Positions 33,028 through 41,937 of a stretch of 64,000 nt of DNA are shown here, piece by piece. The translations under genes and the position numbers were made by a program. The stretch is from Porticoccus sp964395715. Its GTDB lineage: Bacteria; Pseudomonadota; Gammaproteobacteria; Pseudomonadales; Porticoccaceae. The notes beneath the pieces were generated by a model. It worked only from the letters and a program-made list of their open reading frames with translations, was not told where the DNA came from and did not search any database. The stretch is from NCBI GenBank assembly GCA_964395715.1, contig CAYNAU010000001.1, positions 62,001 to 126,000 of the forward strand, written 5' to 3'. Position 1 is the first letter of the stretch, and each line of letters starts with the position of its first letter.

Positions 33028-33732
33028 CTACCAGCCGAATACCTGTTTCACAAAGGGGATGCTCAATCGCCGCTTGGCCTCCAGAGTAGCTTTCTCCAGT
33101 GTATCGAGACAATCCATCAGCCCGTGCAGATCCCGCGCAGCGCGATTCACCAAGTAGCGGGCCACCTCGTCTTCCAGCGTCATGCCCCGACGAGCTGCTC
33201 GAAACTTCAGAATTTCCTCCCGCTGGACATCATTGGGCGCCACCAACTGAAACACCGGACCCCAGCCTATGCGAGAACGCAAGTCCGACAGTGTCAGGGG
33301 CAGCTCCCGTGGAGCGGTATCCCCCCCCATGAGCAGGTGACCGCCTACATCCCGAACACGGTTAAACAGATTGAATAATGCCTCCTGCCAGTCATCCCTG
33401 TCGGCAATGGCCTGAACATCATCAATGGCCACCAGTGGCAGGCGTTCAAGCTCGGCGAGGACATCTTCAGGAGGGTAGGCTATCAGCTCGCTCAGAGGCA
33501 AATACTGCACCGGCAATCCGCTGGCCGCAGCCTGATGACAGCTGGCCTGCAGCAGGTGGGAGACACCACTTCCCTGGCGACCCCATAGATAGACAGAGGC
33601 TTCATCACTCTTCGGCCAGGAATCACGCAACAGGGTTAACAGCAAATGCTTGCTGTCACCGGCGGGAACCAGAAAATTCTCAAAGGTGGCATCATCGTTG
33701 AGTTTGATTTGCAGGCTGAGCTGGTGGGGCAC
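33028..33732 (-). CDS. hda: DnaA regulatory inactivator Hda
   Basis: Predicted 234 aa. N-terminal clamp-binding motif (QLSLQIKL near residue 4), AAA+ core with degenerate Walker A GRQGSGVSHL (the Lys is Val, as Hda proteins often have a weak site), Walker B LVAIDDVQAI, and sensor 2 region. It promotes ATP hydrolysis by DnaA with the sliding clamp. Convergent with the aldehyde dehydrogenase and upstream of the DUF2066 gene on the same strand. Confidence 0.93.
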   Translation of the reverse strand: MPHQLSLQIKLNDDATFENFLVPAGDSKHLLLTLLRDSWPKSDEASVYLWGRQGSGVSHLLQASCHQAAASGLPVQYLPLSELIAYPPEDVLAELERLPLVAIDDVQAIADRDDWQEALFNLFNRVRDVGGHLLMGGDTAPRELPLTLSDLRSRIGWGPVFQLVAPNDVQREEILKFRAARRGMTLEDEVARYLVNRAARDLHGLMDCLDTLEKATLEAKRRLSIPFVKQVFGW

Positions 33733-33754
33733 TTTTTATCTCTAGCCTCTATCC

Positions 33755-34840
33755 CTAACGCCCATGCCAGCGGAACAGATACTCATTGGGGCCTGCACCG
33801 GTAAATTCAGTGGTGGTTTGTTCAGCGAGGCGGCTGTCACGACGCAGGGTATCCAGCAGCAGCGAGAAGTCGCCTTCCACATCCAGGCGCAGGCCCAGTC
33901 GATCCCCTTCCACGGAATCGACGACCACCTTGCGCACCAGCTCCAGAGACTCCAGATAACCGGTCACGTCACTGAACGACTGAAAGTTAGTGACCTGTTC
34001 AATGTTCAGTGTCAGTTGCTGGGCATTGGATTGGGGAATAAACGCATACTGACCGGCGATACGATCCACAGCTTCATCTACCAACTGGTTGATTAACTGC
34101 GGTGCCGAGTCTGCCACCACACTACTGAGGTCCTCGCCGTCCGGCGTTTTCAGTAGCCGAGCACCGCGCCATTGACCATTGGAACTCTGGTAGAGGCGCA
34201 CAGCCATCCAGTTATCGCTCTTGTAGCGCTGGGCCACGTCAGCCAACTGACCGGCGCTGAAATTCCAGACGTCCTCTTCCGTCAGTTGCGACCGGTCAGC
34301 GAGATCCAGCAACGGCACCATCAACGGCGCGGCCCGAACCTTCATGGCGTTACTGAGCAGTGACAGCAGCTCCGGCTGCTCATCAACCGAAACAAACTGA
34401 CGCCCTTGCTCCAGCGTATCGACCACCATCCACACCAGCAATTCCGGTCGGTCGGAGGGCCAGATCTGCAATTGCTGACTGCGCACCAGACGGTCAACCG
34501 CCGCCTGGGCATAGTGAACATTCAGGGCCAGACCCGGCTCACCCTCAGCATGTGACGGGTTGTAACTCACATAACCGTATTCGGTAATCAGGTTTTCCGC
34601 GCGGGACAGGGACTGGACAATGCCCGGGTTTGACAATACCAGGCTGTTTCCCGTGACCTTCACCAGCACCTGTCCCAGGCCGGAACGAACGGCTCGGGTG
34701 CGCTCTGCCTCGCTTTGATCGGCTACCGGAACCTGCGCCTGATACAGCTGGGTCATTTGCGCCGCACTGGCCACGGCGCTGCAGATCAGGTTTAGCGCCA
34801 CCAGGGTAAAAGAAAGGATTAACTGCCGGATTTGTTTCAT
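33755..34840 (-). CDS. DUF2066 exported protein
   Basis: Predicted 361 aa from ATG 34840 (MKQIRQLILSFTLVALNLICSA), with a signal peptide cleaved after ASAA; an upstream frame is open but shows no export signal. After it MTQLYQAQVPVADQSEAERTRAVR and VLVKVTGN mark the DUF2066 family. A periplasmic protein of unknown role. It sits between hda and purM (divergent), and a hda–DUF2066–purM order is common in gammaproteobacteria. Confidence 0.9.
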   Translation of the reverse strand: MKQIRQLILSFTLVALNLICSAVASAAQMTQLYQAQVPVADQSEAERTRAVRSGLGQVLVKVTGNSLVLSNPGIVQSLSRAENLITEYGYVSYNPSHAEGEPGLALNVHYAQAAVDRLVRSQQLQIWPSDRPELLVWMVVDTLEQGRQFVSVDEQPELLSLLSNAMKVRAAPLMVPLLDLADRSQLTEEDVWNFSAGQLADVAQRYKSDNWMAVRLYQSSNGQWRGARLLKTPDGEDLSSVVADSAPQLINQLVDEAVDRIAGQYAFIPQSNAQQLTLNIEQVTNFQSFSDVTGYLESLELVRKVVVDSVEGDRLGLRLDVEGDFSLLLDTLRRDSRLAEQTTTEFTGAGPNEYLFRWHGR

Positions 34841-34956
34841 GGGGCCGATTGTAACAGCCAGCGACAAATAGACACATTCTCGCACTGCCAGATTTTGCCT
34901 TTTCATATAAAATAGCCGACCTTTGTTAAATCCGTCTCACAACCAAGGCACCTCCT

Positions 34957-36015
34957 ATGAGCAATCCCAAGCAACCCTCCCTCAGCTACAAGGACGCAGG
35001 TGTCGATATCGACGCAGGCAACGCGCTGGTCGAACGCATCAAGCAGGTGGCCAAACGCACCCGCCGACCAGAAGTGCTGGCAGGTTTGGGAGGCTTTGGC
35101 GCACTGTTCAGTCTACCCAGCGGTTACAAGGAACCGGTACTGGTGTCAGGAACCGACGGGGTCGGCACCAAACTCAAGCTGGCCATGACACTGGGCATTC
35201 ACGACACCATCGGTATCGACCTGGTAGCCATGTGTGTCAATGACCTGGTGGTCTGTGGTGCAGAACCCCTGTTCTTCCTCGACTACTACGCCACCGGCAA
35301 ACTGAATGTGGAAACAGCCGCAGCAGTTGTCAGCGGCATTGGCGAGGGCTGCAGCCAGGCGGGCTGCTCGCTGGTAGGCGGTGAAACCGCAGAAATGCCC
35401 GGCATGTACGAAGGCGAAGATTACGATCTGGCCGGCTTCTGCGTGGGTATCGTTGAAAAAGACGGACTGATCGACGGCAGCAGTGTGCATGTGGGAGATA
35501 CCTTGATCGGCATCGCCTCCTCCGGCCCCCACTCCAACGGTTATTCCCTGATCCGCAAGATTCTTGAGGTGTCCGGCACCGATGCCAGCACGGAAATGCT
35601 CGACGGCCAGCCTCTCAGTGAGCTGCTCCTTAAGCCAACGCGCATTTATGTGAAATCCATTCTCGGCCTGGTGGAGCACGCCCACGTGCCGGTGCACGCC
35701 ATCTCGCATATCACCGGCGGCGGCCTGCTGGAAAATATTCCCCGGGTATTGCCCGACAGCGCCAAGGCCGTCATTGATGTCGACAGCTGGCAGAAACCCG
35801 TGATCTTCCAGTGGCTGCAACAACAGGGCAACGTCGACCCGCTGGAAATGCACCGCACCTTCAACTGCGGTGTCGGCATGGTGGTCTGCGTACCGGAAAA
35901 CGCCGCCCAGACAGCTCTCGACACCCTGCATATTGCCGGTGAGGATGCCTTTATTATTGGTCACATCGCCCACGCAGAACCCGGCGATGAACGCGTAGAA
36001 CTCAAAGGTTTATAA
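34957..36015 (+). CDS. purM: Phosphoribosylformylglycinamidine cyclo-ligase (AIR synthase)
   Basis: Predicted 352 aa, full length. Purine step 5: it converts FGAM to AIR with ATP. LSYKDAGVDIDAGNALVERIK start, SGTDGVGTKLKLA for nucleotide/substrate, and MCVNDLVVCGAEPLFFLDYYATGK. Immediately followed by purN with a four-base gap, a standard operon. Confidence 0.98.
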   Translation: MSNPKQPSLSYKDAGVDIDAGNALVERIKQVAKRTRRPEVLAGLGGFGALFSLPSGYKEPVLVSGTDGVGTKLKLAMTLGIHDTIGIDLVAMCVNDLVVCGAEPLFFLDYYATGKLNVETAAAVVSGIGEGCSQAGCSLVGGETAEMPGMYEGEDYDLAGFCVGIVEKDGLIDGSSVHVGDTLIGIASSGPHSNGYSLIRKILEVSGTDASTEMLDGQPLSELLLKPTRIYVKSILGLVEHAHVPVHAISHITGGGLLENIPRVLPDSAKAVIDVDSWQKPVIFQWLQQQGNVDPLEMHRTFNCGVGMVVCVPENAAQTALDTLHIAGEDAFIIGHIAHAEPGDERVELKGL

Positions 36016-36018
36016 GTT

Positions 36019-36690
36019 ATGCAAAAAACCCATCAACCCCGTATCGTGGTGCTGATCTCCGGCAAGGGCAGCAACCTGCAATCGATGATCGACGCGGTCC
36101 AAATGCGTGTTGTCGACGGCGAAATTGTCGCCGTTATCAGCAACAACCCCGATGCACAGGGTCTGCAAAAGGCAGAAAAAGTCGGCATTCCCACCCATGT
36201 GGTGAACCATCGCGAGTTTCCCGATCGGGAAAGCTTCGATGCCTCGCTGGCCGAAGTGATAGAGCAATACCAACCCAACCTGGTACTGCTGTGCGGATTC
36301 ATGCGCATTCTCACCCCGGACTTTGTGGCCAAATTCGAAGGCCGCATGATGAATATCCACCCTTCCCTGCTGCCCAAATACCCCGGGCTGCATACCCACC
36401 AGCGCGCGCTGGATGCCGGTGATGATGTTGCAGGCGCCACCGTCCATTTTGTCACCAGTGAGCTGGATGGCGGCCCGGCCATTATTCACGCGGAAGTGCC
36501 CATTCTGGAGGATGACACCGCCGAGGCCCTGGCCGAGCGGGTTTTCGAGCAGGAGCACCTGATCTACCCCATGGCAGTTCGTTGGTATTGCCAGGGTCGG
36601 ATAGGGCTCAAAGATGGCCGCGCCTTCATGTTCGGCCGTCCGTTACCCCCACGAGGCCACCCATTTAGCACCGTTTCCCGTGAACGATAA
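36019..36690 (+). CDS. purN: Phosphoribosylglycinamide formyltransferase (GART)
   Basis: Predicted 223 aa. Purine step 3, transferring formyl from 10-formyl-tetrahydrofolate. VLISGKGSNLQSM at the start, catalytic NIHPSLLPKYPGLHTHQRAL and HFVTSELDGGPAI. About ten residues longer than the E. coli enzyme at its C-terminus. Directly after purM. Confidence 0.97.
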   Translation: MQKTHQPRIVVLISGKGSNLQSMIDAVQMRVVDGEIVAVISNNPDAQGLQKAEKVGIPTHVVNHREFPDRESFDASLAEVIEQYQPNLVLLCGFMRILTPDFVAKFEGRMMNIHPSLLPKYPGLHTHQRALDAGDDVAGATVHFVTSELDGGPAIIHAEVPILEDDTAEALAERVFEQEHLIYPMAVRWYCQGRIGLKDGRAFMFGRPLPPRGHPFSTVSRER

Positions 36691-36745
36691 CGGCAAACGG
36701 CCCTCTAACCCCTGAATGTCATTCTTACAGGAAACACTGAACACC

Positions 36746-37498
36746 ATGCGCCACGCCATGCGTCAGACCCTACCCGCCGCCCTGATGGGCGTGCTGGCGT
36801 TGCTGTTCGCCCAGATTCCTTCGGCTTTGGCCGGGAATGAAACTGCGCTGGTGCCCTATCAGGTAGCTTATGCGGCCACCCTTAATGGCATGGATATCGA
36901 TGCCCAGCGAGAGCTGCGCGTCAACGGCAACCGCTACGAAATCATCACCAGCGCCAAAAACCTGCTGGGCAGCATTACCGAAGAAGGCACCTTCAGCCTG
37001 GATGAGCAGGGCGTCATCGTCGACCACGGTTACGAGTACGAACGCAATATCATTGGTATGAAAAAAACCGAAGAATTGTCCTATGACCGCAATGCCGGCG
37101 TCGCCAACTACGAAGCCAAAAAGAAAAAGCGCCAGGTCAAGCTGGATGGCAATTACCTCAATCGCCTCTCCTACCAGGTTCAATTACAGCGCGACCTCAG
37201 CAACGGGCAAACCACGTTGCAATACCAGGTCATTGCCAGAGGGCGCTTGAAAGACTACAACTTTGAAATACTGGGTGAAGAAACCCTCGACACGCCTCTT
37301 GGCCCGTTCAAGACCATCAAGGTAAAACGCGTGCGTGAGGATGACGACCGGCAAACCATCATGTGGTTTGCCCCGGAGTTGAATCACCTGCTGGTACAAC
37401 TGTGGCAGAAAGAAGAAGATGGCGATGATCACAAACTGGTGATTAAATCGGGAACCATCAACCGTAAGCCCATCGTCAATGGCGGCAATCACTCCTAG
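36746..37498 (+). CDS. DUF3108 exported protein
   Basis: Predicted 250 aa from ATG 36746, or ten residues longer from ATG 36716; AGGAA precedes the downstream one. Signal peptide (LMGVLALLFAQIPSALA). The mature part, VPYQVAYAATLNGMDIDAQREL and later DTPLGPFKTIKVKRVREDD, matches DUF3108. A beta-rich periplasmic or outer-membrane-associated protein of unknown role, in the purMN transcription direction as in many gammaproteobacteria. Confidence 0.87.
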   Translation: MRHAMRQTLPAALMGVLALLFAQIPSALAGNETALVPYQVAYAATLNGMDIDAQRELRVNGNRYEIITSAKNLLGSITEEGTFSLDEQGVIVDHGYEYERNIIGMKKTEELSYDRNAGVANYEAKKKKRQVKLDGNYLNRLSYQVQLQRDLSNGQTTLQYQVIARGRLKDYNFEILGEETLDTPLGPFKTIKVKRVREDDDRQTIMWFAPELNHLLVQLWQKEEDGDDHKLVIKSGTINRKPIVNGGNHS

Positions 37499-37510
37499 GA
37501 GAGCAGAGTC

Positions 37511-37759
37511 GTGGCAACACCGGAAATAGGCGGGACACAACCCATCATCACCGATGTCACCGAGGGTGAAACCTACTGGTGGTGTGCCTGTGGTCGAAGC
37601 GCCTCGCAGCCGTTCTGCGATGGCTCCCACAGCGGCACTGAATTTATGCCCCGCTCCTGGCAGGCCCCGAGAACGGGTAAAGTCGCCTTCTGCACCTGCA
37701 AGCGAACCGCCAACGCACCGCTGTGCGACGGTTCACACGCGAACATTATTCAGGAGTAA
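37511..37759 (+). CDS. Tandem CDGSH iron–sulfur protein
   Basis: Predicted 82 aa from GTG 37511 with AGGAG upstream. Two CDGSH motifs, each with C-x-C before it (WWCACGRSASQPFCDGSH and FCTCKRTANAPLCDGSH), as in small bacterial double-CDGSH proteins; each should hold a 2Fe–2S cluster with 3Cys–1His ligands. No membrane segment. Probable redox or iron–sulfur carrier; the partner is unknown. It lies between DUF3108 and DUF3014 genes with tight gaps. Confidence 0.9.
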   Translation: MATPEIGGTQPIITDVTEGETYWWCACGRSASQPFCDGSHSGTEFMPRSWQAPRTGKVAFCTCKRTANAPLCDGSHANIIQE

Positions 37760-37762
37760 CCC

Positions 37763-38614
37763 ATGGAAATCAGGCCCGATGAAAGGCCCGAAAGAGAACA
37801 ACCCCGCAGCAAAGCCGGCGTATGGGTTGCCCTGGCGATCGCTGCCGCGCTGATCGGCGGCGGCGCATACTACCTGTTGAGCGGCGATAAAGCATCGGAG
37901 GAAGAACCTACCGCTGCCATGGAATTCGAGCCGGAACCATTGCCCGCACCCCCGGCGACACCGGCACCGTTACCAGAAGTGAAAGAAGAAATTCCCCCGC
38001 AGGCACCACCGCCCGAGGTGAAAAAAGTACCGCTGCCCAGCCTCGACGAGAGCGACAAACTGGCCCGGGAAAAACTCGCAGAACTGACGCCCGATGGCAA
38101 ACTGGAACTGTGGCTGCCCGGCGACTTTATTATCCGTCGCGGCACCACCCTGGTAGATGGCCTGTCACGGGGTATTGTGTTGCGTAAAATGCTCAACGCA
38201 CCCGCACCGGAAGGCAAATTTGCCGTCCTCAAAGATGGTGCCAAAATTTCCATCGACCCGGCCAACCACCACCGCTACAACTACCTGGTGGAAACCCTGG
38301 AAGCACTGGATACCGATACCATCGTGGGCCTGTTTCACTTCCTGCGGCCATTGCTGGAGCAAGCTTACGGCGAGCTGGGTTACCCACCGGAGAAAGTGGA
38401 CAAGGCCTTTATCGCGGCACTCGACCAGATACTGGCCACCCCGTTCCCCCTGCAACCGGTGTACCTGACCCAGGAGTCCGTAAACTACAAGTTCGCCGAC
38501 CCGTCACTGGAATCCCTGTCATCCCTGCAGAAACAACTGATCCGCATGGGACCGACAAATACCAAACGTGTTCATGACAAGGCCAATGAAATCAGGGAAG
38601 CGCTGCTCAAATAG
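37763..38614 (+). CDS. DUF3014 membrane-anchored protein
   Basis: Predicted 283 aa. One N-terminal membrane helix (VWVALAIAAALIGGGAYYLL at about 20–39), then a Pro/Glu-rich linker (residues 50–95) spanning the periplasm, then a conserved domain (ELWLPGDFIIRRGTTLVDGLSRG onward, RYNYLVETLEALDTDTIVGLFHFLRPLLEQAYGELGYP). The last part matches DUF3014 as I recall. Role unknown. Ends the group purM–DUF3014. Confidence 0.85.
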   Translation: MEIRPDERPEREQPRSKAGVWVALAIAAALIGGGAYYLLSGDKASEEEPTAAMEFEPEPLPAPPATPAPLPEVKEEIPPQAPPPEVKKVPLPSLDESDKLAREKLAELTPDGKLELWLPGDFIIRRGTTLVDGLSRGIVLRKMLNAPAPEGKFAVLKDGAKISIDPANHHRYNYLVETLEALDTDTIVGLFHFLRPLLEQAYGELGYPPEKVDKAFIAALDQILATPFPLQPVYLTQESVNYKFADPSLESLSSLQKQLIRMGPTNTKRVHDKANEIREALLK

Positions 38615-38874
38615 TAATATTTGACGCAACCCCTGCTTTATAAGAACTTGGGGTTACTTTGAAATGCCCCTCAAAGCAAACCACCCGCACTTAAGAGGCC
38701 GAAGGAATGGCTAAAAAACTCTCGACATCCCCCTTCCAAACTCAAGCCTCCCTTCTGTGGAAAACCCGAGCCATTACGGGTCAAATAAGGAAGTGCCAAA
38801 ATTAACGATTATGGCGCTTTAAAACTTATTAGCAGACTGTAAAAACTATGCGAAAACTCACAAAGGGATCATAG
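38615..38874. other. AT-rich gene-free stretch before the orphan membrane protein
   Basis: About 260 bases with no gene. There is an inverted repeat AACCCC / GGGGTT (38628–38633 and 38650–38655) without a T-run, the sequence GAGGCCGAAGG near 38695, and ATTAGCAGACTGT (38828–38840), which resembles ATTAACAGACTGT at 1527–1539 left of the cassette cluster. No attC could be made out. Confidence 0.4.
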
Positions 38875-39948
38875 GTGGGTACATTTAATAAGCTCGAATT
38901 TGTCAGAAACGAGATAAAAGATATTCCTGATATTGATAAAAAACCCTCTGGCGGCATTAGTAGTTTTACGTCAAAGGTTGGGTATGCGTTATCACTAAGC
39001 TACAGAGAGAAAGAAATATTTTTCTTTAGCTTCCTGCAGTGGGTATCTATTGGGATTGGCTATCTAATTTGGGTGCAGATGCTGGATTGGATTCCAGAAG
39101 AAGTTTGGCATAGTGCTGCGGAATCAGATGTAGGGTCAGTCGCAGACTGGGTTCTTTTGGCTTGGTCATTTCTTTGTGTTGGTGTTACTGCTTTTCCTGT
39201 AGGAATACTAACTGGATGTATGGGAGCCTCTCACTTCCTACACAAGCAGGGACGTGAATCTACCGTGGCAACATGTATAAAGCTCGTTCTTCCGCAAAGC
39301 TGGTCTTTATGGTCATTCCACTGGATTGACGGCTGGATCACTGTAAATCAGATACTTGACCGTCTCCCAAAAAAAGGCGGCCGAACAAACTCCGTACTTA
39401 GCGAAGCATTGTATTACGCATGGAAACTTGGAATCTCTGGAGTTCTACCGAGCATTGTGACTGGCAACAACCTCGTGAAATCGGGGAAAAACTCCATAAG
39501 CTTCGTTAAAGGTAATTTTTTAGAAGTAGCCAAGCTTCGAGCAGGCTATTCAGCTTTATGCTGGATTGTTGGTGTTGGAGCCTATGTAGGAGCAATCTTA
39601 CTCTTTATGGCAATAGATATTGTGCCAAACGGTGATGAAATATATGGCCATATTTATACATTCTACTTTTGGGCAGCTGTTCCAATATTAGTAGCTGTCG
39701 CCATCGTTACATTGTTTCTTCGACCGATCTATGTACTGGCTCTTTGCGATTTGTACTCCGACCACCTTGATAGAAATGGTGAAAAAATTAAACTTCCCGA
39801 AAATTCACCAAGCAGCGTTACTGCAATTTTCGCCTTCTGTTGTATTTGCTTGATATTGGTAGTTGTTTATTTGTATCGAAACGAGCTTGGAATTTTGGAT
39901 ATGCTTTCGACCCCATATGGCCAGCAATATATTCCAAGTAATAAGTAG
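38875..39948 (+). CDS. Orphan multi-pass membrane protein, probably acquired
   Basis: Predicted 357 aa from GTG 38875, with AAGGGA seven bases upstream. I do not recognise the family. About five hydrophobic helices: residues 48–65, 91–118, 235–255, 268–290 and 318–336. Between them is a long cytoplasmic or periplasmic stretch containing two Trp-rich bits (SWSLWSFHWIDGW) and a conserved-looking RAGYSALCWIVG segment. The gene and both flanks are visibly AT-rich against a GC-rich backbone, with no similar neighbours, so transfer is likely. It splits DUF3014 from the GFA gene. Function unknown. Confidence 0.72.
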   Translation: MGTFNKLEFVRNEIKDIPDIDKKPSGGISSFTSKVGYALSLSYREKEIFFFSFLQWVSIGIGYLIWVQMLDWIPEEVWHSAAESDVGSVADWVLLAWSFLCVGVTAFPVGILTGCMGASHFLHKQGRESTVATCIKLVLPQSWSLWSFHWIDGWITVNQILDRLPKKGGRTNSVLSEALYYAWKLGISGVLPSIVTGNNLVKSGKNSISFVKGNFLEVAKLRAGYSALCWIVGVGAYVGAILLFMAIDIVPNGDEIYGHIYTFYFWAAVPILVAVAIVTLFLRPIYVLALCDLYSDHLDRNGEKIKLPENSPSSVTAIFAFCCICLILVVVYLYRNELGILDMLSTPYGQQYIPSNK

Positions 39949-40005
39949 TCATGCTTCAACATTTTTAAGACGTTGCCAACGGTTCATGAAAAAGATCAGA
40001 AAAAT

Positions 40006-40446
40006 CTACGGGTGCATTAACTTCTGCACCTGCTCCGCCGTTGGCGCACGCTCGCAGCACGGCAAGTCCCTGTTGAGCTGAAGCCAGCCAGGGGCGCTGG
40101 AAGTCCAGACATTAATCTGCGGTGAAAATTGATCGGGGTCGTCCAGGCTGCCCGCCCAGAGACCAATCAATTCCGGTACCAGCTCCGCCCGAATACAGAT
40201 AGGAGAGCCGCATCGCGGACAAAAACCGCGACTGACGTTATTGCCACTTTCGGCTTTGACGTCGTAGTAGGTTATGTCGCCGGTGAGGGTCACGGAAGAT
40301 GCAGGGGTATAGAACACCGGGCACTGACCACCACCACTGGCGTGCTGGCAATCTCGACACTGGCAGTTCCAGGCAAAAGCAGGTTGGGCATTCCCCGTGT
40401 AGCGTACCGCGCCACAGGCGCAGCCTCCCGAATATGGCATCTGCAT
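40006..40446 (-). CDS. GFA-family (CENP-V/GFA domain) protein
   Basis: Predicted 146 aa from ATG 40446 (MQMPYSGGCACGAVRY); AAGGGG lies nine bases before it, and a GTG one codon earlier is possible. Zinc-binding pattern GGCACGAV, CQCRDCQ at about 29–35 and CPRCGSPI, with the GSLDDP motif of this group. Not closely related to the GFA protein at 6565. Substrate unknown. Confidence 0.85.
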   Translation of the reverse strand: MQMPYSGGCACGAVRYTGNAQPAFAWNCQCRDCQHASGGGQCPVFYTPASSVTLTGDITYYDVKAESGNNVSRGFCPRCGSPICIRAELVPELIGLWAGSLDDPDQFSPQINVWTSSAPGWLQLNRDLPCCERAPTAEQVQKLMHP

Positions 40447-40617
40447 CACTGAGTACCCCTTGTTATTTAAGCCCGGACTGGCAATGAATTTTCCATTTAT
40501 TCTTCTTGTATGTCTCTTCAATCATGGAAGAAATATACTCGAAGTCAAACGACCATTCACTGGGTGTGTTGCTGCTGACCGCCAGCGCCCCAGGGTTAAC
40601 CCACAAGGGCCTGACCG

Positions 40618-41418
40618 ATGATGAGTAAACCACCCACCACCCTGTTCCTGTCCCACGGTGGCGGCCCCATGCCGCTACTGGGGGATGCTGGCCACCGCGA
40701 GATGGTGAATTGCCTGCAAAAAATAGCCGCAGAGATCCCCAGGCCTGACGCGATACTGGTGGTCAGCGCCCACTGGGAAGCAGAGCTGCCCACCATAACG
40801 GCGGGGGAAACCCCGCCGTTAATCTACGATTATTACGGTTTTCCCGAGGAGTCCTACTCTATTCAGTACCCCTGCCCGGGAGAACCTTCACTGGCTGGCA
40901 ACGTCTACCGCTTGCTTGAAAATGCCGGTATCGAGGCCCGACTGGATGAGACCAGGGGCTTTGATCACGGCCTGTTTGTCCCCCTCAAGATCATGTACCC
41001 CAAGGCGGACATTCCCTGTGTGCAGTTATCCCTGGTCAGGGATCTCGACCCTGCCCGTCATATCGCCATTGGCCAAGCCCTCCAGGGATTGAGTGCACAG
41101 AATGTGCTGGTAATTGGCTCCGGGTTTTCTTTCCACAATATGAAGGCGTTCTTTACAGAGGACACCAAGGAATCCCGGGCACTCAACCTGTCTTTTGAAG
41201 AGTGGCTGGCGGATACCTGCGGCAACCCCAACTTTACCGAGGCGGAGAGGGAAAACCTGCTGACAAACTGGGCCGACGCCCCGGGGGCACGTTACTGTCA
41301 CCCGCGGGAAGAACATCTGCTGCCGCTGCATGTCTGCTACGGCGTTGCCCAGGCACCCTGTACCAAGCACTATGCCCTGAGCATTCTCAACAAGGCGTCG
41401 AGCATGATTTTATGGTGA
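40618..41418 (+). CDS. DODA/LigB-type extradiol ring-opening dioxygenase
   Basis: Predicted 266 aa. SHGGGPMPLL near the start and SAHWEAELPTI match the class III extradiol (YgiD/DODA) family, with further His ligands in GFDHGLFVPL and in the C-terminal region. It opens catechols such as DOPA with oxygen and Fe(II) or zinc. Aromatic substrate unknown; no pathway genes are adjacent. Confidence 0.88.
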   Translation: MMSKPPTTLFLSHGGGPMPLLGDAGHREMVNCLQKIAAEIPRPDAILVVSAHWEAELPTITAGETPPLIYDYYGFPEESYSIQYPCPGEPSLAGNVYRLLENAGIEARLDETRGFDHGLFVPLKIMYPKADIPCVQLSLVRDLDPARHIAIGQALQGLSAQNVLVIGSGFSFHNMKAFFTEDTKESRALNLSFEEWLADTCGNPNFTEAERENLLTNWADAPGARYCHPREEHLLPLHVCYGVAQAPCTKHYALSILNKASSMILW

Positions 41419-41532
41419 GCTGCGGGCGAGTAGGAAAGCCGGATTGAGAGTGGTGGGGTGCAGGAAGACTAGGTTACTTGAGGACAAACCGCTAAGATGC
41501 ACCCGTCTCTCAATCACAACAAGAAATAAACT

Positions 41533-41904
41533 ATGTATCCCATTATCAAGAATGCCCACATTACCTTTGCACTGCTCAGCATTGCCCTGTTTTTGCTGCG
41601 CGCCACCTGGTCGGTGATGGAGTCGCCAAAACTGCAGCAGAAATGGGTGAAAATCGCTCCTCATATCATCGACACCCTGCTGCTGGTCTGCGCCATCTAC
41701 CTGATGATCACCCTCAGCCAATACCCCTTTGCCGAGAGCTGGCTGACCGCCAAACTGCTGGCACTGTTTGCCTATATCGGGTTGGGAACCTTTGCCATCA
41801 AACGCGGCAAGACCGCAGGCAGCCGCATGTTTTTCAGCCTGCTGTCCGTGGCAACGTTCTGCTACATTTTTGCCGTGGCAATCACTCACTCACCCTGGCT
41901 GTAA
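41533..41904 (+). CDS. SirB2-family membrane protein
   Basis: Predicted 123 aa with four hydrophobic helices (HITFALLSIALFLLRA, IDTLLLVCAIYLMITL, LLALFAYIGLGTFAI, FFSLLSVATFCYIFAVAI). The start MYPIIKNAHI and RATW pattern fits the SirB2 family of small inner-membrane proteins. Function is not known. It converges with dcd. Confidence 0.85.
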   Translation: MYPIIKNAHITFALLSIALFLLRATWSVMESPKLQQKWVKIAPHIIDTLLLVCAIYLMITLSQYPFAESWLTAKLLALFAYIGLGTFAIKRGKTAGSRMFFSLLSVATFCYIFAVAITHSPWL

Positions 41905-41937
41905 GCCAGGGGAGAGCATCAAACGACGGATGGGGTA

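Noticed and set aside
39949..40005. Possible attC after the orphan membrane-protein gene
   Set aside because: No R''/R' box pair with palindromic arms could be found there.
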